From SAR92 clade bacterium (GTDB lineage: Bacteria; Pseudomonadota; Gammaproteobacteria; Pseudomonadales; Porticoccaceae), in the NCBI GenBank assembly GCA_004211905.1, contig SHBP01000008.1:33739-97738 (forward strand): 64,000 bases of DNA, read 5' to 3'. The translations under genes and the position numbers were made by a program. The notes below the pieces were generated by a model that was not told where the DNA came from, did not search any database, and saw only the letters and a program-made list of their open reading frames with translations. Of this stretch, positions 46,463-59,330 are shown piece by piece; the first letter of the stretch is position 1, and every line of letters starts with the position of its first letter.

Positions 46463-48061
46463 ATGAAGAGCAAACAGTATTCCCCAAATGAAACAGTCGC
46501 TTGGCGTAATTTAGAGGCTCTTGCTCAAAACTCAATCAAAACGACTATTGCAGATCTATTCAAATCAGAAACTGATCGGGCGGAAAGAATGTCAGTGGAG
46601 ACTGGAGAGCTCGTTTTAGATTTCTCAAAAAACCTTGTTAGTCAAGACGTGTTGGCGGAGCTTATGGCTTTGGTGAATGAGTCTAATTTAGAAACTCACC
46701 GAGATGCTATGTTTGCAGGCGAGCCTATTAATTCCACCGAAGATCGCGCAGTGCTCCATGCCGCCCTTCGTGCCGAGCCAGAAGATGCTTATACCTCACA
46801 AGAAAAAGAGCGAAATAAGCTAGTTAAAACCCAGCTTGATCATGTGCGAGAGGTAAGTGAGAAAATTCGCAGTGGTGGCTGGCAAGGTTCAACCGGAAAA
46901 TCTATAACTGATATCGTTAACATTGGGATTGGTGGGTCAGACCTTGGGCCAAAATTGGCCTGTAACGCGCTAGCTGAATTTTCTCACCCAGATATCAATA
47001 TTCACTTTATCTCTAATGTTGATGGCGCTGAAATATTAACCACCTTAGATAAATTAAATCCTGAAACCACTTTGATTGCTGTTGCCAGCAAAACCTTTAC
47101 AACACAAGAAACTCTTCTTAACGCAAAAACCGCAATTAATTGGTTTGAAACAGAATTGAGCTTGTTAAATGCTCAAAGTAGTCGCCATTTTATCGCATTG
47201 ACCGCTAACCCCGATAATGCCGTTAGCTATGGAATTCCTGAATCTCAAATTCTTGAATTCGCAGAATGGGTGGGAGGACGTTATTCACTCTGGTCCAGTA
47301 TTGGGTTATCTATCGCTATTAGTATCGGTTTTGAGAGGTTTTCCGACATGCTAGCTGGCGCTCGAGAAATGGACCTTCATTTTCGGACGGCTCCAATAGA
47401 TAAGAACATGCCCGTCATTATGGCTGTACTAGGCATTTGGTATACAAACTTCTTAAATGCCCAGTCTAGCGCAGTCATTCCGTACTGCGAGCGCCTCTTG
47501 CTTCTACCTTCTTACTTACAACAGTTGGATATGGAAAGTAACGGTAAAAGCACAACGCTAGAGGGAGAGCCTGTTTCTTATAATACTGGCCCAATTCTTT
47601 GGGGCCAGACTGGCACCAACGGCCAACATGCCTTCTTCCAATTACTTCATCAGGGTACGAGACTCGTGCCTATCGACTTTATCGCAGCTGTGAATGACAA
47701 TCTAAGCAACGCCGAACACCATAGGGTGCTCCTTGGCAACATGTTGGGACAGTCTTCAGCCTTAATGACGGGGCAACCAGCGCCCAAAAATCAACCACAC
47801 CGCTATTATGAGGGTAATAAGCCATCAAATACTTTATTAATGAACTCACTTTCAGCAAAGAACTTTGGTGCTCTAGTGGCTCTGTATGAGCATAAAGTCT
47901 TCGTTCAAGGGAGTCTGTGGAATATTAATTCTTTCGATCAGTGGGGTGTTGAGTTAGGTAAAAAAATGGCTAATGAGCTCCTCAATACAGACCGCAGCAA
48001 CGGCAATCTAGATCCGTCCACCAAGAGACTTTTTAACTATATAGATAGTAACAGTTGCTGA
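46463..48061 (+). CDS. pgi: Glucose-6-phosphate isomerase
   Basis: Enzyme of 532 residues that interconverts glucose-6-phosphate and fructose-6-phosphate. VNIGIGGSDLGPKL, AVASKTFTTQETL, ESNGKSTTLEG and GQTGTNGQHAFFQLLHQG (catalytic region) are typical. Divergent from edd and under probable HexR control; convergent with ispH, with only 8 bp between the stops. With the ED operon it allows cycling of fructose-6-phosphate back to the pathway. Confidence 0.96.
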   Translation: MKSKQYSPNETVAWRNLEALAQNSIKTTIADLFKSETDRAERMSVETGELVLDFSKNLVSQDVLAELMALVNESNLETHRDAMFAGEPINSTEDRAVLHAALRAEPEDAYTSQEKERNKLVKTQLDHVREVSEKIRSGGWQGSTGKSITDIVNIGIGGSDLGPKLACNALAEFSHPDINIHFISNVDGAEILTTLDKLNPETTLIAVASKTFTTQETLLNAKTAINWFETELSLLNAQSSRHFIALTANPDNAVSYGIPESQILEFAEWVGGRYSLWSSIGLSIAISIGFERFSDMLAGAREMDLHFRTAPIDKNMPVIMAVLGIWYTNFLNAQSSAVIPYCERLLLLPSYLQQLDMESNGKSTTLEGEPVSYNTGPILWGQTGTNGQHAFFQLLHQGTRLVPIDFIAAVNDNLSNAEHHRVLLGNMLGQSSALMTGQPAPKNQPHRYYEGNKPSNTLLMNSLSAKNFGALVALYEHKVFVQGSLWNINSFDQWGVELGKKMANELLNTDRSNGNLDPSTKRLFNYIDSNSC

Positions 48062-48069
48062 TTAACACT

Positions 48070-49005
48070 CTAAGTACGCAGCTCTTTTGGTAGAGAGAAC
48101 TGTATTTTTTCGTCAACGCCCTGCAACTCTTCCGGCGGATTAGCACCAAAACTAACTAAGCGCGAAATTACGCCCTGCACAAGAACCTCTGGTGCTGAGG
48201 CTCCCGCCGTAACTCCTAGGGTTCTTGCGTCATTCAGCCACTCGGAATTGATATCATCTGGACCATCAATAAGATATGCCGTACAACCACAACGTTCGGC
48301 CAGTTCTTTCAAACGATTAGAATTAGAGCTCGCTACAGACCCTACCACTAATACTACATCACACTCTATTGCCAGTTGCTTAACTGCATCCTGTCGATTC
48401 TGAGTGGCATAGCAAATATCATCTTTACGTGGCCCCTGTATCCCAGGAAACCGCTGCCTTAGTGCATCAATAACTACAGAGGTATCATCCATCGACAAGG
48501 TTGTCTGCGTAACATAGGCCAAGTTGGATGAATCCTTTACTCTAAGTTTCAATACATCATGTTCATCTTCCACCAGATGAATAGAGCCACCTTTAGCATC
48601 ATCGAACTGACCCATAGTCCCCTCTACTTCAGGATGACCCGCATGGCCAATTAGAATGCAATCCATTCCCTCTCGACTGTATTTAATGACTTCAAAATGG
48701 ACTTTAGTGACCAATGGGCAAGTTGCATCAAATACCTTGAGTTTTCGATTATCCGCTTCCTGCCGAACTGCTTGAGACACACCATGCGCGCTAAAAATAC
48801 AGATCACATCATCAGGAATTTCGTTGACCTCTTCAACAAAAACAGCTCCGCGTGCTCGTAAATTATCAACGACAAACTTGTTATGTACGACCTCGTGTCG
48901 CACATAAACTGGCGCACCAAACATATCCAGTGCGCGATCAACTATATCAATCGCGCGATCAACACCCGCACAAAAACCTCTGGGATTAGCGAGTTTGATA
49001 TCCAT
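48070..49005 (-). CDS. ispH: IspH, HMBPP reductase
   Basis: [4Fe-4S] enzyme of 311 residues, last step of the MEP isoprenoid pathway (IPP and DMAPP from HMBPP). The three cluster cysteines are C12 in [13 protein letters not shown]96 in [12 protein letters not shown] and C198 in [11 protein letters not shown]. The start shares one base with the end of fkpB. Downstream of the conserved ileS-lspA-fkpB-ispH run. Confidence 0.96.
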   Translation of the reverse strand: MDIKLANPRGFCAGVDRAIDIVDRALDMFGAPVYVRHEVVHNKFVVDNLRARGAVFVEEVNEIPDDVICIFSAHGVSQAVRQEADNRKLKVFDATCPLVTKVHFEVIKYSREGMDCILIGHAGHPEVEGTMGQFDDAKGGSIHLVEDEHDVLKLRVKDSSNLAYVTQTTLSMDDTSVVIDALRQRFPGIQGPRKDDICYATQNRQDAVKQLAIECDVVLVVGSVASSNSNRLKELAERCGCTAYLIDGPDDINSEWLNDARTLGVTAGASAPEVLVQGVISRLVSFGANPPEELQGVDEKIQFSLPKELRT

Positions 49006-49445
49006 TAGTGGATATTCTGGGGGGCAATATCTATTATTTTTACCTGGAAAATAATATTTTTGCCTGCAAGTGGATGGTTAAAATCAATCATTACTTCATT
49101 ATCATCAACATCAACAATAACCCCAGGTAGCTCTCCGTCACCATTTTGGAATGAGAACATTGCACCTAGTTCAAGCTCTTCTTGATCAAAATTACCGCGC
49201 TCAACAACCTGTACGTTTTGAGGATTGTGTTGACCAAAAGCTTGCTCGGGTGGAATAGTAAACTCTCGCTCATCGCCATTAACAAGTCCCATTAGTGTCG
49301 ACTCAAACCCAGGCAACAGATTTCCATCACCAACAGAAAAAGTTGCTGGCTCTGATTCAAAATTTGAATCAATAATATGTCCGTCCTCTAAACCCAGAGA
49401 AAAATGCAAGGTCACACTCATACCTGTCTCTATCTGTAATTTCAT
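49005..49445 (-). CDS. fkpB: FkpB/SlpA-type FKBP peptidyl-prolyl isomerase
   Basis: Peptidyl-prolyl cis-trans isomerase and chaperone of 146 residues with the FKBP core and an inserted flap. [47 protein letters not shown] and [14 protein letters not shown] are diagnostic of SlpA. Between lspA (7 bp gap) and ispH (1-bp overlap). Confidence 0.94.
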   Translation of the reverse strand: MKLQIETGMSVTLHFSLGLEDGHIIDSNFESEPATFSVGDGNLLPGFESTLMGLVNGDEREFTIPPEQAFGQHNPQNVQVVERGNFDQEELELGAMFSFQNGDGELPGVIVDVDDNEVMIDFNHPLAGKNIIFQVKIIDIAPQNIH

Positions 49446-49452
49446 ATTAAAC

Positions 49453-49980
49453 CTAACGCTGCGTATCCTGATCCGTAATAAACATGTCTAAAATGAGCAA
49501 TATTGCACCCATAGTGATGCCGCTATCTGCGACATTAAAAGCCGGGAAATGACTACCAGACCAATGGAAATCCAAGAAATCAACCACGTAGCCAAGTACT
49601 AGACGATCATACAAATTTCCCAAAGCTCCCCCTAAAATGAGTGCCAAAGCCAAACTTTCAATCCAACGAGTTTTTGGTAGCCGGGAAATCCAAACAATAA
49701 TAACAGCACTTACTAAAGCAGATAACGCAGCAAAAAACCATCGCTGCCAACCTCCAGCGTCACTCAAAAAGCTAAACGCTGCACCGTAGTTGTGAACATG
49801 GACTAAATTAAAAAACGACGTAATAATTTCTCGTTGCCCAAGATAAAACTCAGCAATTACCCAACTCTTTGTAAGTTGATCCAAAACAAGCACTATCAAT
49901 GCAATTAGATACCACCAAACCAGGCTTACTCCGCGTTTATCAATTTTGGCGGCAGATGGCTCTTCTCTTGAATCAGGCAT
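49453..49980 (-). CDS. lspA: Lipoprotein signal peptidase LspA
   Basis: Inner-membrane aspartyl peptidase of 175 residues that removes lipoprotein signal peptides. Four transmembrane helices; [10 protein letters not shown] is near the N-terminus, the catalytic aspartates are in [14 protein letters not shown] and [12 protein letters not shown] longer frame starts within ile[13 protein letters not shown] at 49980 is used, giving an 8-bp overlap with ileS. Lipoproteins BamD and DUF885 in this window need this enzyme. Confidence 0.94.
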   Translation of the reverse strand: MPDSREEPSAAKIDKRGVSLVWWYLIALIVLVLDQLTKSWVIAEFYLGQREIITSFFNLVHVHNYGAAFSFLSDAGGWQRWFFAALSALVSAVIIVWISRLPKTRWIESLALALILGGALGNLYDRLVLGYVVDFLDFHWSGSHFPAFNVADSGITMGAILLILDMFITDQDTQR

Positions 49981-52807
49981 GCGCGCGAACTTCTCCTTGC
50001 CCAGAAATATTATCAATACAACGGCCACAGATTTCGGGATAATCTAAGTTACTTCCAACATCCGCAATAAAGTGCCAACAACGGATACACTTTTCTACCG
50101 ATGAGCGCTCTAGGGAAACTCGCAATCCACTGAGTGACGATTCAGCAATACCTTTAGCATCTGACATGGGCAGCAACACAGCTTTAGAGGTAATAGTTAC
50201 AAATCGCAACTCATCATTGAGCTTTGCCAACGATTTGAAAAGCTCGGGTTCAGCAAATAGAGACACGTCAGCCCCTAGTGAACCTTTAATTAAACCTTGC
50301 TTACGCTGCTCTTCTATCTCTTTGTTAATCGCTTCCTTAGCAAGAAGGATCGATTCCCAGTCACTCGCAGAAATCAACTCCTCATCACCTAGGCGCTGCA
50401 AAGGGTACCATTCCGCAACAAATACGGATTTACTACGATCCCCAGGCATAAAACTCCAGATCTCGTGAGCCGTAAAGCTTAAAATTGGCGCAATCCAGCG
50501 CACAAAAGCCTCGGCTATATGTAAAAGCGCAGTTTGCGCTGAGCGCCTCGCTAAACTATCTTCAGCACAGGTATAAATCCTATCTTTAATGATATCTAGG
50601 TAAAAACCACCCATATCTCGAACACAGAAATTATGTAGTTTTTGATAAATCTGATGGAATTGAAATTGATCGTAGTGCCCAATAATCTCATCCTGCAGCT
50701 GTGCCGCGCAGTCTACCGCCCACCGATCAAGTGCAATTAAGTCATCGTGAGCCACTAAATGCTCAGAAGGTTCAAATCCATCAATATTTGATAGGAAGTA
50801 ACGTGCGGTATTGCGAATTCTTCGGTAGGAGTCTCCTGCACGATTAAGAATCTCATCTGATACTGTCATTTCCGCGCTGAAATCAGCAGATGCAACCCAA
50901 AGTCTCAAAACGTCGGCACCCAAATCATTAATCACTTTTTGGGGGGAAACTACATTACCAATGGATTTAGACATTTTGCGTCCGTTTTCATCCACAGTGA
51001 ACCCATGGGTCAGCACCGCTTTGTAGGGCGCCGTGCCATTTATTGCAATTGCTGTTTTGAGTGAAGACTGAAACCATCCTCTATGCTGATCAGACCCTTC
51101 CAGGTATAAATCGGCTGGATAGACAAGTTCTTCGCGCGCACCAACTACAGAACCGTGTGTTACCCCGGAATCAAACCAAACATCTAATGTATCGGTGACC
51201 TTTTGGTAATCATCCGCTTCAGTACCTAAAAGATCTGCAGCATCCAAGGTATACCACGCATCGATCCCTTGGGTTTCCACAATGGTAGCAACCTTCTCAA
51301 TTAAACTGGCTGTATCGGGGTGAATTTCTCCTGATTGCTTGTGAACAAACAACGTAATCGGCACTCCCCAGGTACGCTGCCTAGAGATACACCAATCAGG
51401 GCTGTTATCCAACATTCCTTCAATTCTTGCCTCGCCCCAATCTGGGTACCAGCTAACATTCTTAATCGCTGCTTTGGCTTCTTTCAAAAGACCATTTGTA
51501 TCCATCGAGATAAACCATTGAGGCGTAGCTCGATAGATCAATGGTGTCTTGGTTCGCCAGCAGTGAGCGTAGCTATGGGTAATTTTGCCGCAAGCCATTA
51601 GTCGGCCATGGTCAGCTAAAACATCATTAACATGCTCATCAACTTTATAAACATGCTCTCCAGCAAATAGCGCCACATCGTCTCGAAAAGTACCGTTATC
51701 CATTACGTAATTTAGTGTGCCAATGCCGTATTTCTTGGCCACGACAAAATCTTCTATGCCGTGATCTGGAGCTGTATGGACGCAACCGGTACCTGCATCA
51801 GTTGTCACGTGATCACCCAGCAACACTGGAATATCTCTTTCATAAAAAGGGTGCATGGCTACGAGTCCCTCGAGAGATTCGCCTAAGCAACTAGCCAACA
51901 CTTGAAACTCTTCGATTCCAAGACGTTCCATGACCGATTCGAGTAATGACTGAGAACAGATCAACCTTACTGGACCAGACTTAGTTGTACACTGAACTAA
52001 GTTATATTCCAACTCACAGCCCAACGAAATAGCCTGACTGCTGGGAATCGTCCACGGCGTTGTCGTCCAAATAAGCAAGTTCACAGGGCCTTCACCGGAA
52101 AGCCCATCAAAAGCCTGAGCAATCTTTTGCAACTGCTCCCCATCATCCACTGGATAAGCCACATCAATGGAGAACGATGTTTTATCTTGATATTCAACCT
52201 CAGCTTCAGCCAATGCAGAACCACCCACAACACTCCAAAATACGGGCTTATACCCTTTGACAAGATGGCCATTGGTAGCAATCTTACCTAGTGCTCTAAT
52301 AATGTCTGCTTCGACACCAAAATTCATCGTAAGATAAGGACGATCCCAGTCTCCAAACACACCGATCCGCACAAAATCCTTACGCTGTCCATCTACCTGC
52401 CGCATTGCATAGTCCCGGCATTTTTGACGAAATACTGAGTAGTCAACCTTGACGCCTGCCTTACCTATCTTCTTTTCTACATTGTGTTCAATGGGTAATC
52501 CATGGCAATCCCATCCGGGAATATAAGGAGCATCAAATCCACTCATCGTCCGAGACTTTACGACAATATCCTTTAACACTTTGTTTACTGCATGACCTAG
52601 GTGAATAGCTCCATTTGCATACGGAGGACCGTCATGCAAAATATATTTCTCACGTCCCGACCGAGCCTGCCTGATCTGCTCATAGATATTTTTCTCATGC
52701 CACTCTTTAAGTATGCCCGGCTCTCTCTGAGCCAGATTAGCACGCATGGGAAAATCAGTTTTCGGCAGATTTAAAGTTGCTTTATAATCTGTACTTGAAT
52801 CACTCAT
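49973..52807 (-). CDS. ileS: Isoleucyl-tRNA synthetase
   Basis: Class I tRNA synthetase of 944 residues. HIGH region [16 protein letters not shown] (HLGH) near the N-terminus, editing domain in the middle, KMSKS in [12 protein letters not shown], and the C-terminal zinc-binding cysteines KCIRCWHF and CGRC. The start [15 protein letters not shown] at 52807 is 2 bp after the ribF stop region; AAGG precedes it. An upstream frame extension inside ribF is not used. Confidence 0.97.
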   Translation of the reverse strand: MSDSSTDYKATLNLPKTDFPMRANLAQREPGILKEWHEKNIYEQIRQARSGREKYILHDGPPYANGAIHLGHAVNKVLKDIVVKSRTMSGFDAPYIPGWDCHGLPIEHNVEKKIGKAGVKVDYSVFRQKCRDYAMRQVDGQRKDFVRIGVFGDWDRPYLTMNFGVEADIIRALGKIATNGHLVKGYKPVFWSVVGGSALAEAEVEYQDKTSFSIDVAYPVDDGEQLQKIAQAFDGLSGEGPVNLLIWTTTPWTIPSSQAISLGCELEYNLVQCTTKSGPVRLICSQSLLESVMERLGIEEFQVLASCLGESLEGLVAMHPFYERDIPVLLGDHVTTDAGTGCVHTAPDHGIEDFVVAKKYGIGTLNYVMDNGTFRDDVALFAGEHVYKVDEHVNDVLADHGRLMACGKITHSYAHCWRTKTPLIYRATPQWFISMDTNGLLKEAKAAIKNVSWYPDWGEARIEGMLDNSPDWCISRQRTWGVPITLFVHKQSGEIHPDTASLIEKVATIVETQGIDAWYTLDAADLLGTEADDYQKVTDTLDVWFDSGVTHGSVVGAREELVYPADLYLEGSDQHRGWFQSSLKTAIAINGTAPYKAVLTHGFTVDENGRKMSKSIGNVVSPQKVINDLGADVLRLWVASADFSAEMTVSDEILNRAGDSYRRIRNTARYFLSNIDGFEPSEHLVAHDDLIALDRWAVDCAAQLQDEIIGHYDQFQFHQIYQKLHNFCVRDMGGFYLDIIKDRIYTCAEDSLARRSAQTALLHIAEAFVRWIAPILSFTAHEIWSFMPGDRSKSVFVAEWYPLQRLGDEELISASDWESILLAKEAINKEIEEQRKQGLIKGSLGADVSLFAEPELFKSLAKLNDELRFVTITSKAVLLPMSDAKGIAESSLSGLRVSLERSSVEKCIRCWHFIADVGSNLDYPEICGRCIDNISGQGEVRAHA

Positions 52808-52808
52808 T

Positions 52809-53759
52809 CTAAGCCTTATTCTCGATGTTTTTTTGCTGGCTAAACCAGGTCCGTATATTGTTAACATCACGACGGATATTCTCTACTAAACTATCCAGTG
52901 TTGTGAATTTTTTTTCTTCTCTAATTTTGTGCTTAAACTCAACCTCAATTCTATGCCCATAAAGATCACCTCGAAAATCCAATAGATGCACCTCTAAAAT
53001 AGGCTTTACTAAACCACCCACAGTCGGCCTTATACCTACGTTAGCAGCACCCTGATAGATTTCACTATCAATAGTCACTAAAACTGCAAAAACCCCTGAA
53101 ATCGGCGCACTGTAGCGATTTAGTTGCACATTAGCAGTGGGAAAGCCTAGCTTTTTCCCGAGCTGCTGTCCGTAAACGACACAGCCTCTAATAGTAAACG
53201 GGCGCCCCAACAGAAGACTCGCTCCCTCAAAGTCTGATTGGTTTAAAACCTGTCGCACCAGAGTGCTACTCACTCGCTGACCACCTACTTCGAGAGTATC
53301 TGTATCTTGCACTTCAAAGTCATGATGCTTGCCAGCCTTCCTCAACATCGCAAAATCACCACTGCGATCGCAACCAAAACGAAAATCGTCTCCAACAATC
53401 AGGTAGCGGGTTGATAGGCCATTGACCAAAACCCGAGACACAAACTCCTCTGCAGTCAAACTCCGTAGAGCAGAGTTGAACTGTAAGCACACTACCTGAT
53501 CTATACCCAACTCTCGCAGAGTTTCAACTTTTTCTCGAAGTCTCATTAATCGAGCTGGGGCTTTTTCACCAGAAAAAAATTCTTGGGGTTGTGGCTCAAA
53601 AACCATCACCACTGAAGGCACATTCAGTGCTTTAGCTTTAAGTTTAACCTGCTCCAATATGGCTTGATGCCCGAGATGAACGCCGTCAAACGAACCAATC
53701 GTCACGACCGTCCTTTGATCTGAGGAATGCAGGTTATGCAATCCTCGAATAAACGTCAT
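52809..53759 (-). CDS. ribF: RibF, riboflavin kinase/FAD synthetase
   Basis: Bifunctional enzyme of 316 residues making FMN and then FAD. The N-terminal nucleotidyl-transferase half has [16 protein letters not shown] and [14 protein letters not shown]; the C-terminal kinase half has [12 protein letters not shown] and [15 protein letters not shown] (53759) is the family start; an upstream in-frame ATG at 53783 would add eight residues, and ribosome sites are weak for both. First of ribF-ileS-lspA-fkpB-ispH. Confidence 0.95.
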   Translation of the reverse strand: MTFIRGLHNLHSSDQRTVVTIGSFDGVHLGHQAILEQVKLKAKALNVPSVVMVFEPQPQEFFSGEKAPARLMRLREKVETLRELGIDQVVCLQFNSALRSLTAEEFVSRVLVNGLSTRYLIVGDDFRFGCDRSGDFAMLRKAGKHHDFEVQDTDTLEVGGQRVSSTLVRQVLNQSDFEGASLLLGRPFTIRGCVVYGQQLGKKLGFPTANVQLNRYSAPISGVFAVLVTIDSEIYQGAANVGIRPTVGGLVKPILEVHLLDFRGDLYGHRIEVEFKHKIREEKKFTTLDSLVENIRRDVNNIRTWFSQQKNIENKA

Positions 53760-53867
53760 TTCACTCTGTTTTGCGGCCAACATAGTTACTCTCTAAATTA
53801 GGCGCAGAGTATACCTAGCAACGCACGGAAAGGTAAGGGACAGAGCCACAATGGAGAGCTGTATTTA

Positions 53868-53881
53868 GGTCTTAGAAGACC
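53868..53881. repeat. Perfect 14-bp inverted repeat between murJ and ribF
   Basis: GGTCTTAGAAGACC, six-base arms with a two-base centre, 45 bp after the murJ stop. On the murJ strand it is followed by TAAAT rather than a T run, so a terminator is doubtful; it may be a transcript hairpin or protein site. The 166 bp between the genes shows nothing else. Confidence 0.4.
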
Positions 53882-53925
53882 CACAAAAGCCTTTTTGAAC
53901 CAAAATATCGCCCAAATTCACTCTG

Positions 53926-55599
53926 CTATTGGCCTCGACTAGTTGCCTTAGCTGGACCTCGTAAGTCGGCAGGCCTAAATCCTAAAACAAAAAGAACCAA
54001 AATATAGACCAGAAGTCCTGCTGTACAGGCCACACTAATACCACTAATACGCTGAAACCAATTGCCCTGCTGCCACACCTCTGACTGCAAAAGCCCAAGC
54101 TCAGTCGACAGCATAATAAGCGCTGCAAACATTACGGCAACGGCGATCACGAGTTGAATTAAAAACCTGCGCCATTGCCCAGTGGGGACATAGATACGCT
54201 GCTTACGCAAAAACCAAAACAGCAGAATGGCGTTTAAAAAAGCTGATACTGAAGTAGCCGACGCGAGGCCTACATGACCGATTTGCCAATAAAAGTGCAA
54301 CGGCAACACAAAAAGCACATTGAGTACCATATTACTCACCATGGCGATAACACCGATACGAACTGGTGTGCGCATATCTTGTCTTGCAAAAAATCCTGGT
54401 GCTAGGACTTTAATCAACATAAAAGCAATCAATCCTATTGCGTATGCACGTAGACTAAGAGAGGCCATTGCCATATCTCTCGCAGTCATTACATCACCAT
54501 AGTAAAACAGCGTTACCAAAATTGGCTCAGCCAGCAATGTGAGCGCTACCGCAGCAGGCACTGCAATAAGCAGTATCATCTTGAGAGCCCAGTCAAGTGT
54601 TTGAGAATATTCTTTGGTAGACTCAGATGCGTGATGACGAGATAGATTTGGTAAAATTACAGTGGCGACTGCTACACCAAAAACACCCAATGGTAATTCA
54701 GATAAGCGGTCTGAGTAATACAGCCAAGAGACACTGCCTGTCGGGAGAAAAGTTGCCAACATCGTATCTAATAATAAATTAATTTGGCTAACGGAGACAC
54801 CAAATATGGCGGGGGCCATCAATACTAAAATTTTCCGGACACCAGAATCATGCCAGTCGATAATAGGCTGAGGGAGCATATGTATGCGATGTAAAAAAGG
54901 TAATTGGAAAACCAATTGAACAATACCCGCGATCAACACCCCCCAGGCTAGCGCAAAGGCAGGTTGCTCAAATAATGGTGCAGCGAACAACGCGGCACAA
55001 ATTAGGCTGACATTCAGAAGTATTGGCGTAAATGCTGGCACAGCAAAACGATCATAACTGTTGAGTATTCCACCAGCCACGCCTGTCATGGATATGAAGA
55101 GTAGGTAGGGGAATGTGATTCGCAGCATTTCGGTAGTGGCTGAAAATTTAAGTGGATCATCCATAAACCAACTAGGGGCAAATATTGCCGCCATCACTGG
55201 GGCTGCTAGCACTATGACTAAGGTAAATAACAATAACGTTAGTCCTAAAGTCCCACTAACACGATCAATTAAACCACGAACAGCTGCTTGCGACCCCTGC
55301 TCTCGATATTCTCCCAGTACAGGAACAAACGCCTGTGCAAAAGCGCCTTCTGCAAACAACCGTCGGAAAAAGTTGGGGATCTTGAAAGCCACAAAAAATA
55401 CATCGGCAAACGCATCTGCACCTATGACTCGAGCAAATACAACATCACGGGCAAGACCCATGATACGTGAGAGCATCGTAAAAAAGCCAACGACTCCGCT
55501 TGAGCGCAGTAGGCCACTGTCTTTTTTAACTCCCGCGGTATCTGCAGAGGAGTCAGAAGGGCAATCTACATTACTCTGTTGAGATTCATTCTGTGTCAA
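53926..55599 (-). CDS. murJ: MurJ, lipid II flippase
   Basis: MOP-family membrane protein of 557 residues with fourteen predicted helices that flips lipid II for peptidoglycan synthesis. SGVVGFFTMLSRIMGLARDVVFA (helix 1 region), FFRRLFAEGAFAQAFVPV and SELPLGVFGVAVATVILPNLSRH are diagnostic. It begins with TTG (MTQNESQQ), preceded by GAGGTG at 8 bases, and has a hydrophilic N-terminal tail of ~30 residues longer than the E. coli form. Divergent from rpsT. Confidence 0.95.
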   Translation of the reverse strand: MTQNESQQSNVDCPSDSSADTAGVKKDSGLLRSSGVVGFFTMLSRIMGLARDVVFARVIGADAFADVFFVAFKIPNFFRRLFAEGAFAQAFVPVLGEYREQGSQAAVRGLIDRVSGTLGLTLLLFTLVIVLAAPVMAAIFAPSWFMDDPLKFSATTEMLRITFPYLLFISMTGVAGGILNSYDRFAVPAFTPILLNVSLICAALFAAPLFEQPAFALAWGVLIAGIVQLVFQLPFLHRIHMLPQPIIDWHDSGVRKILVLMAPAIFGVSVSQINLLLDTMLATFLPTGSVSWLYYSDRLSELPLGVFGVAVATVILPNLSRHHASESTKEYSQTLDWALKMILLIAVPAAVALTLLAEPILVTLFYYGDVMTARDMAMASLSLRAYAIGLIAFMLIKVLAPGFFARQDMRTPVRIGVIAMVSNMVLNVLFVLPLHFYWQIGHVGLASATSVSAFLNAILLFWFLRKQRIYVPTGQWRRFLIQLVIAVAVMFAALIMLSTELGLLQSEVWQQGNWFQRISGISVACTAGLLVYILVLFVLGFRPADLRGPAKATSRGQ

Positions 55600-55768
55600 A
55601 AAGACACCTCAAAGAAACATTTCAGATTATGCAGTTTAACCACTGGTATGAGGATGTCCAAGGGAATCTAGAAAAGTCAACTGCTCGTATTTACCAAATA
55701 ACAGCTAAACCTTTGCGGTACTTACAATAAAAGGTTTAAATAAGCCGCTTAAAAGGTGCACAATTGGG

Positions 55769-55797
55769 TTGAATGTCATTACTAAACCCTGTATATT
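55769..55797 (+). promoter_or_regulatory. Putative sigma-70 promoter of rpsT
   Basis: TTGAAT (55769-55774), 17-base spacer, TATATT (55792-55797). Transcription would start near 55804, about 33 bp before the rpsT start codon. Confidence 0.55.
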
Positions 55798-55836
55798 TCC
55801 GCGCCTTTAGCGAGTCCATAGTTAGGAGTAAATAAG

Positions 55837-56106
55837 TTGGCAAATTCAGTACAAGCAAAAAAACGCGCACGCCAAAATGAGAAACGCCGTCAGCATAATG
55901 CCAGCCTGCGCTCAATGGTCCGTACCTATCTAAAAAAAGTAGACGCTGCCATCGCCTCAGGTGACAAGGCGACTGCTCAAGAGGCGTACGACGCCTCTGT
56001 GCCAGTCATCGATAGAATGGCAGACAAAGGTATCATTCATAAAAATAAAGCTGCCCGTCATAAAAGCCGCTTGAATGCGCAGGTCAAAGCTCTCGGTGCT
56101 AAGTAA
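55837..56106 (+). CDS. rpsT: 30S ribosomal protein S20
   Basis: Basic helical ribosomal protein of 89 residues. [25 protein letters not shown] and [22 protein letters not shown] are typical. The start is TTG, with TAGGAG upstream; the E. coli gene also uses UUG, which is part of its translational control. Own promoter and terminator; divergent from murJ. Confidence 0.97.
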   Translation: MANSVQAKKRARQNEKRRQHNASLRSMVRTYLKKVDAAIASGDKATAQEAYDASVPVIDRMADKGIIHKNKAARHKSRLNAQVKALGAK

Positions 56107-56120
56107 ATAGCGATTGAGTT

Positions 56121-56149
56121 AAAAAAACCGGCGAGTGCCGGTTTTTTTT
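56121..56149. terminator. Bidirectional rho-independent terminator (rpsT/proB)
   Basis: AAAAAACCGGC-GAGT-GCCGGTTTTTT: an 11-base-pair stem whose A/T flanks give a T run on both strands. It lies between the convergent ends of rpsT and proB. Confidence 0.9.
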
Positions 56150-56179
56150 GGTCTATGATTTAAAGTCAATGAAATCTTT

Positions 56180-57310
56180 CTAGGAACTTAACACCAGATT
56201 GTCCCGGTGTATCATTTCATCATCATCTTTATAGCCCAATATCTTCGAAATAGAGCTAGTGCTCTCACCACAAAGCTTTCCAGCTTCTTCAGCAGAGTAG
56301 TTGACTAACCCTCGAGCCACTTCAATACCCCTTGGATCCACACAACTTACTAAATCTCCGCGGCCAAATGTTCCATCAACGCTGGTTATCCCTACCGGCA
56401 ATAAACTTCGTCCATGTCTTACCAAAACCTCTGTAGCGCCATCATCAAGCACTAACTTACCTTTTACCTGAAGTTGACCTGCTAGCCACTGTTTTCGAGC
56501 TGCAATCGGCTTTTGATGAGCCTTGAGAAGTGTCCCTATACTCTTACCAGAAGCAATATCCATCAAAACATCATTGTTTCGTCCTCCAGCAATAATAGTG
56601 CTACAACCAGAAGATGATGCCAGCCGAGCGGCTTGCAACTTAGTCACCATACCTCCGCGGCCTAGCTGACTAAAACTCTCGCCTACCAAACTGTCAAGAG
56701 AGGAGTCGGTCGCTTTCGCCTCAGTAACAAGTTGAGCAGTGGGGTCGTGATCAGGGTTTGCGTTATACAAACCATCTTTATCAGTCAGAATGACTAGTAC
56801 ATCCGCATCAATCAAATTAGCAACTAAAGCGGCGAGATTGTCGTTATCTCCAAAACGAATTTCGTCAGTCACTACAGTGTCATTCTCGTTAACAATAGGA
56901 ACAACACCCAGGTCCATTAACCTTTTCATTACTCCTCGCGCATTAAGATAGCGCTGGCGACTGGCTAGATCATCATGATCAAGCAGGATTTGCGCAGTCT
57001 TCCTATTGAATCGCAGAAAACTCGATTCATAAATTTGAATTAACCCCATTTGACCAACTGCAGCCGCAGCCTGCAGATCATGGATACTATCAGGTCGATT
57101 AGCCCAACCCAAACGAGCCATACCTTCGGCAATAGCTCCAGAAGATACTAGAACAATTTCTTTCCCTTGACTAAGAAGTTCAGCTATCTGATTGACCCAG
57201 CTATCAATAGCGCTGCGGTCAACACCAGCACCATCATTAGTTAACAACGCGCTACCAATTTTCACCACCCAACGCTTCGCCTGTTTGATATTTGCTCGAC
57301 TCAAAGTCAA
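56180..57310 (-). CDS. proB: Glutamate 5-kinase
   Basis: First enzyme of proline synthesis, 376 residues: amino-acid-kinase domain (about 12-260; [41 protein letters not shown]) and a C-terminal PUA domain (about 280-370). The frame opens at TTG (57310), adjacent to the obgE stop; a second TTG two codons later is better spaced from GGAG. No ATG is available nearby, so a TTG start is likely. Follows obgE. Confidence 0.94.
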   Translation of the reverse strand: MTLSRANIKQAKRWVVKIGSALLTNDGAGVDRSAIDSWVNQIAELLSQGKEIVLVSSGAIAEGMARLGWANRPDSIHDLQAAAAVGQMGLIQIYESSFLRFNRKTAQILLDHDDLASRQRYLNARGVMKRLMDLGVVPIVNENDTVVTDEIRFGDNDNLAALVANLIDADVLVILTDKDGLYNANPDHDPTAQLVTEAKATDSSLDSLVGESFSQLGRGGMVTKLQAARLASSSGCSTIIAGGRNNDVLMDIASGKSIGTLLKAHQKPIAARKQWLAGQLQVKGKLVLDDGATEVLVRHGRSLLPVGITSVDGTFGRGDLVSCVDPRGIEVARGLVNYSAEEAGKLCGESTSSISKILGYKDDDEMIHRDNLVLSS

Positions 57311-58510
<1,200 letters not shown>

Positions 58511-58581
58511 TTACAGTTGCCGTAGGCTTTAGTCATTTCGCGTAATCAAAGTGACATTTTTTCACAAAACTGCCACCCATA

Positions 58582-58607
58582 AAAAAAGCCCCGCGTAGGG
58601 GCTTTTT
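58582..58607 (-). terminator. Rho-independent terminator between rpmA and obgE
   Basis: AAAAAGCCCC-GCGTA-GGGGCTTTTT: ten-base-pair stem, T run on the minus strand. It would end the rplU-rpmA transcript, so obgE-proB expression needs readthrough or a promoter within the 80 bp before obgE. Confidence 0.85.
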
Positions 58608-58624
58608 AAACTGAAAAATAGTGC

Positions 58625-58882
58625 CTACGCAGACACTACTTCAGCATATTTTCTGTTTTGCGGGCCTTTCTGCACAAATCGAACAACACCCTCTGCCGTA
58701 GCGAACAAGGTATGATCCTTGCCGATACCAACATTAGTGCCCGGGTGGAACTTAGTCCCACGTTGACGAACTATAATGCCGCCTGCATTAATTGTCTGAC
58801 CGCCATAGACTTTAACACCAAGGCGTTTACTCTCTGAATCGCGGCCATTTCGGGTACTACCACCAGCTTTCTTGTGAGCCAT
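58625..58882 (-). CDS. rpmA: 50S ribosomal protein L27
   Basis: Ribosomal protein of 85 residues near the peptidyl-transferase centre. [22 protein letters not shown] and the [13 protein letters not shown] stretch are diagnostic. No Firmicutes-type N-terminal cleavage extension. GAGGA precedes the ATG. Downstream of rplU by 18 bp. Confidence 0.97.
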   Translation of the reverse strand: MAHKKAGGSTRNGRDSESKRLGVKVYGGQTINAGGIIVRQRGTKFHPGTNVGIGKDHTLFATAEGVVRFVQKGPQNRKYAEVVSA

Positions 58883-58900
58883 TGCTTTATCCTCTTCGGA

Positions 58901-59215
58901 TTAACCAGCGTTAATGCCAGTAATTTTAACTTCTGTATACCACTGTCTGTGGCCCTGTTGTGTGCGCGAATGCTTGCGACGTCGGAATTTAATAATATTC
59001 ACTTTGTCACCACGACCATGAGAAACAACCTCAGCAGTCACTTTGCCGCCCTTTACAAGGGGTGCGCCAATCTTGACTTCAGCACCTTCGCCAACCATCA
59101 AGACTTCTTCAAAATCGATATTATCACCAGTTGCGATATCCAGCTTTTCTAGACGCAAGGTTTCACCCTCTACGACTCGATGTTGCTTTCCGCCACTTTT
59201 GATTACTGCGTACAT
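58901..59215 (-). CDS. rplU: 50S ribosomal protein L21
   Basis: Ribosomal protein of 104 residues. [18 protein letters not shown], the [21 protein letters not shown] segment and GITAG-like end are typical. The start at 59215 has GGAG at 8 bases; an upstream in-frame start (59227) is not needed. First gene of rplU-rpmA, with a clear promoter upstream. Confidence 0.97.
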   Translation of the reverse strand: MYAVIKSGGKQHRVVEGETLRLEKLDIATGDNIDFEEVLMVGEGAEVKIGAPLVKGGKVTAEVVSHGRGDKVNIIKFRRRKHSRTQQGHRQWYTEVKITGINAG

Positions 59216-59301
59216 GTTTTGCTCCAAATATTAATGGCCTATTGCGGCCCGATTCTTTCGCTTAAAGCCATGGAGCTAATAGCCCCTACGAGAGGGCGGC
59301 A

Positions 59302-59330
59302 ATTCTAATAGAACACCCCAAGGTTAGCAA
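59302..59330 (-). promoter_or_regulatory. Putative sigma-70 promoter of rplU-rpmA
   Basis: On the minus strand TTGCTA (complement of 59325-59330), a 17-base spacer and TAGAAT (complement of 59302-59307). Transcription would begin near 59295, giving a leader of about 80 bases before rplU that could fold (it contains GCCGCCCTC and GAATCGGGCCGC segments). The rest of the 221-bp gap shows no gene. Confidence 0.6.

Noticed and set aside
55115..55582. 155-codon frame antisense to murJ
   Set aside because: Complement of the murJ N-terminal region; no independent evidence.
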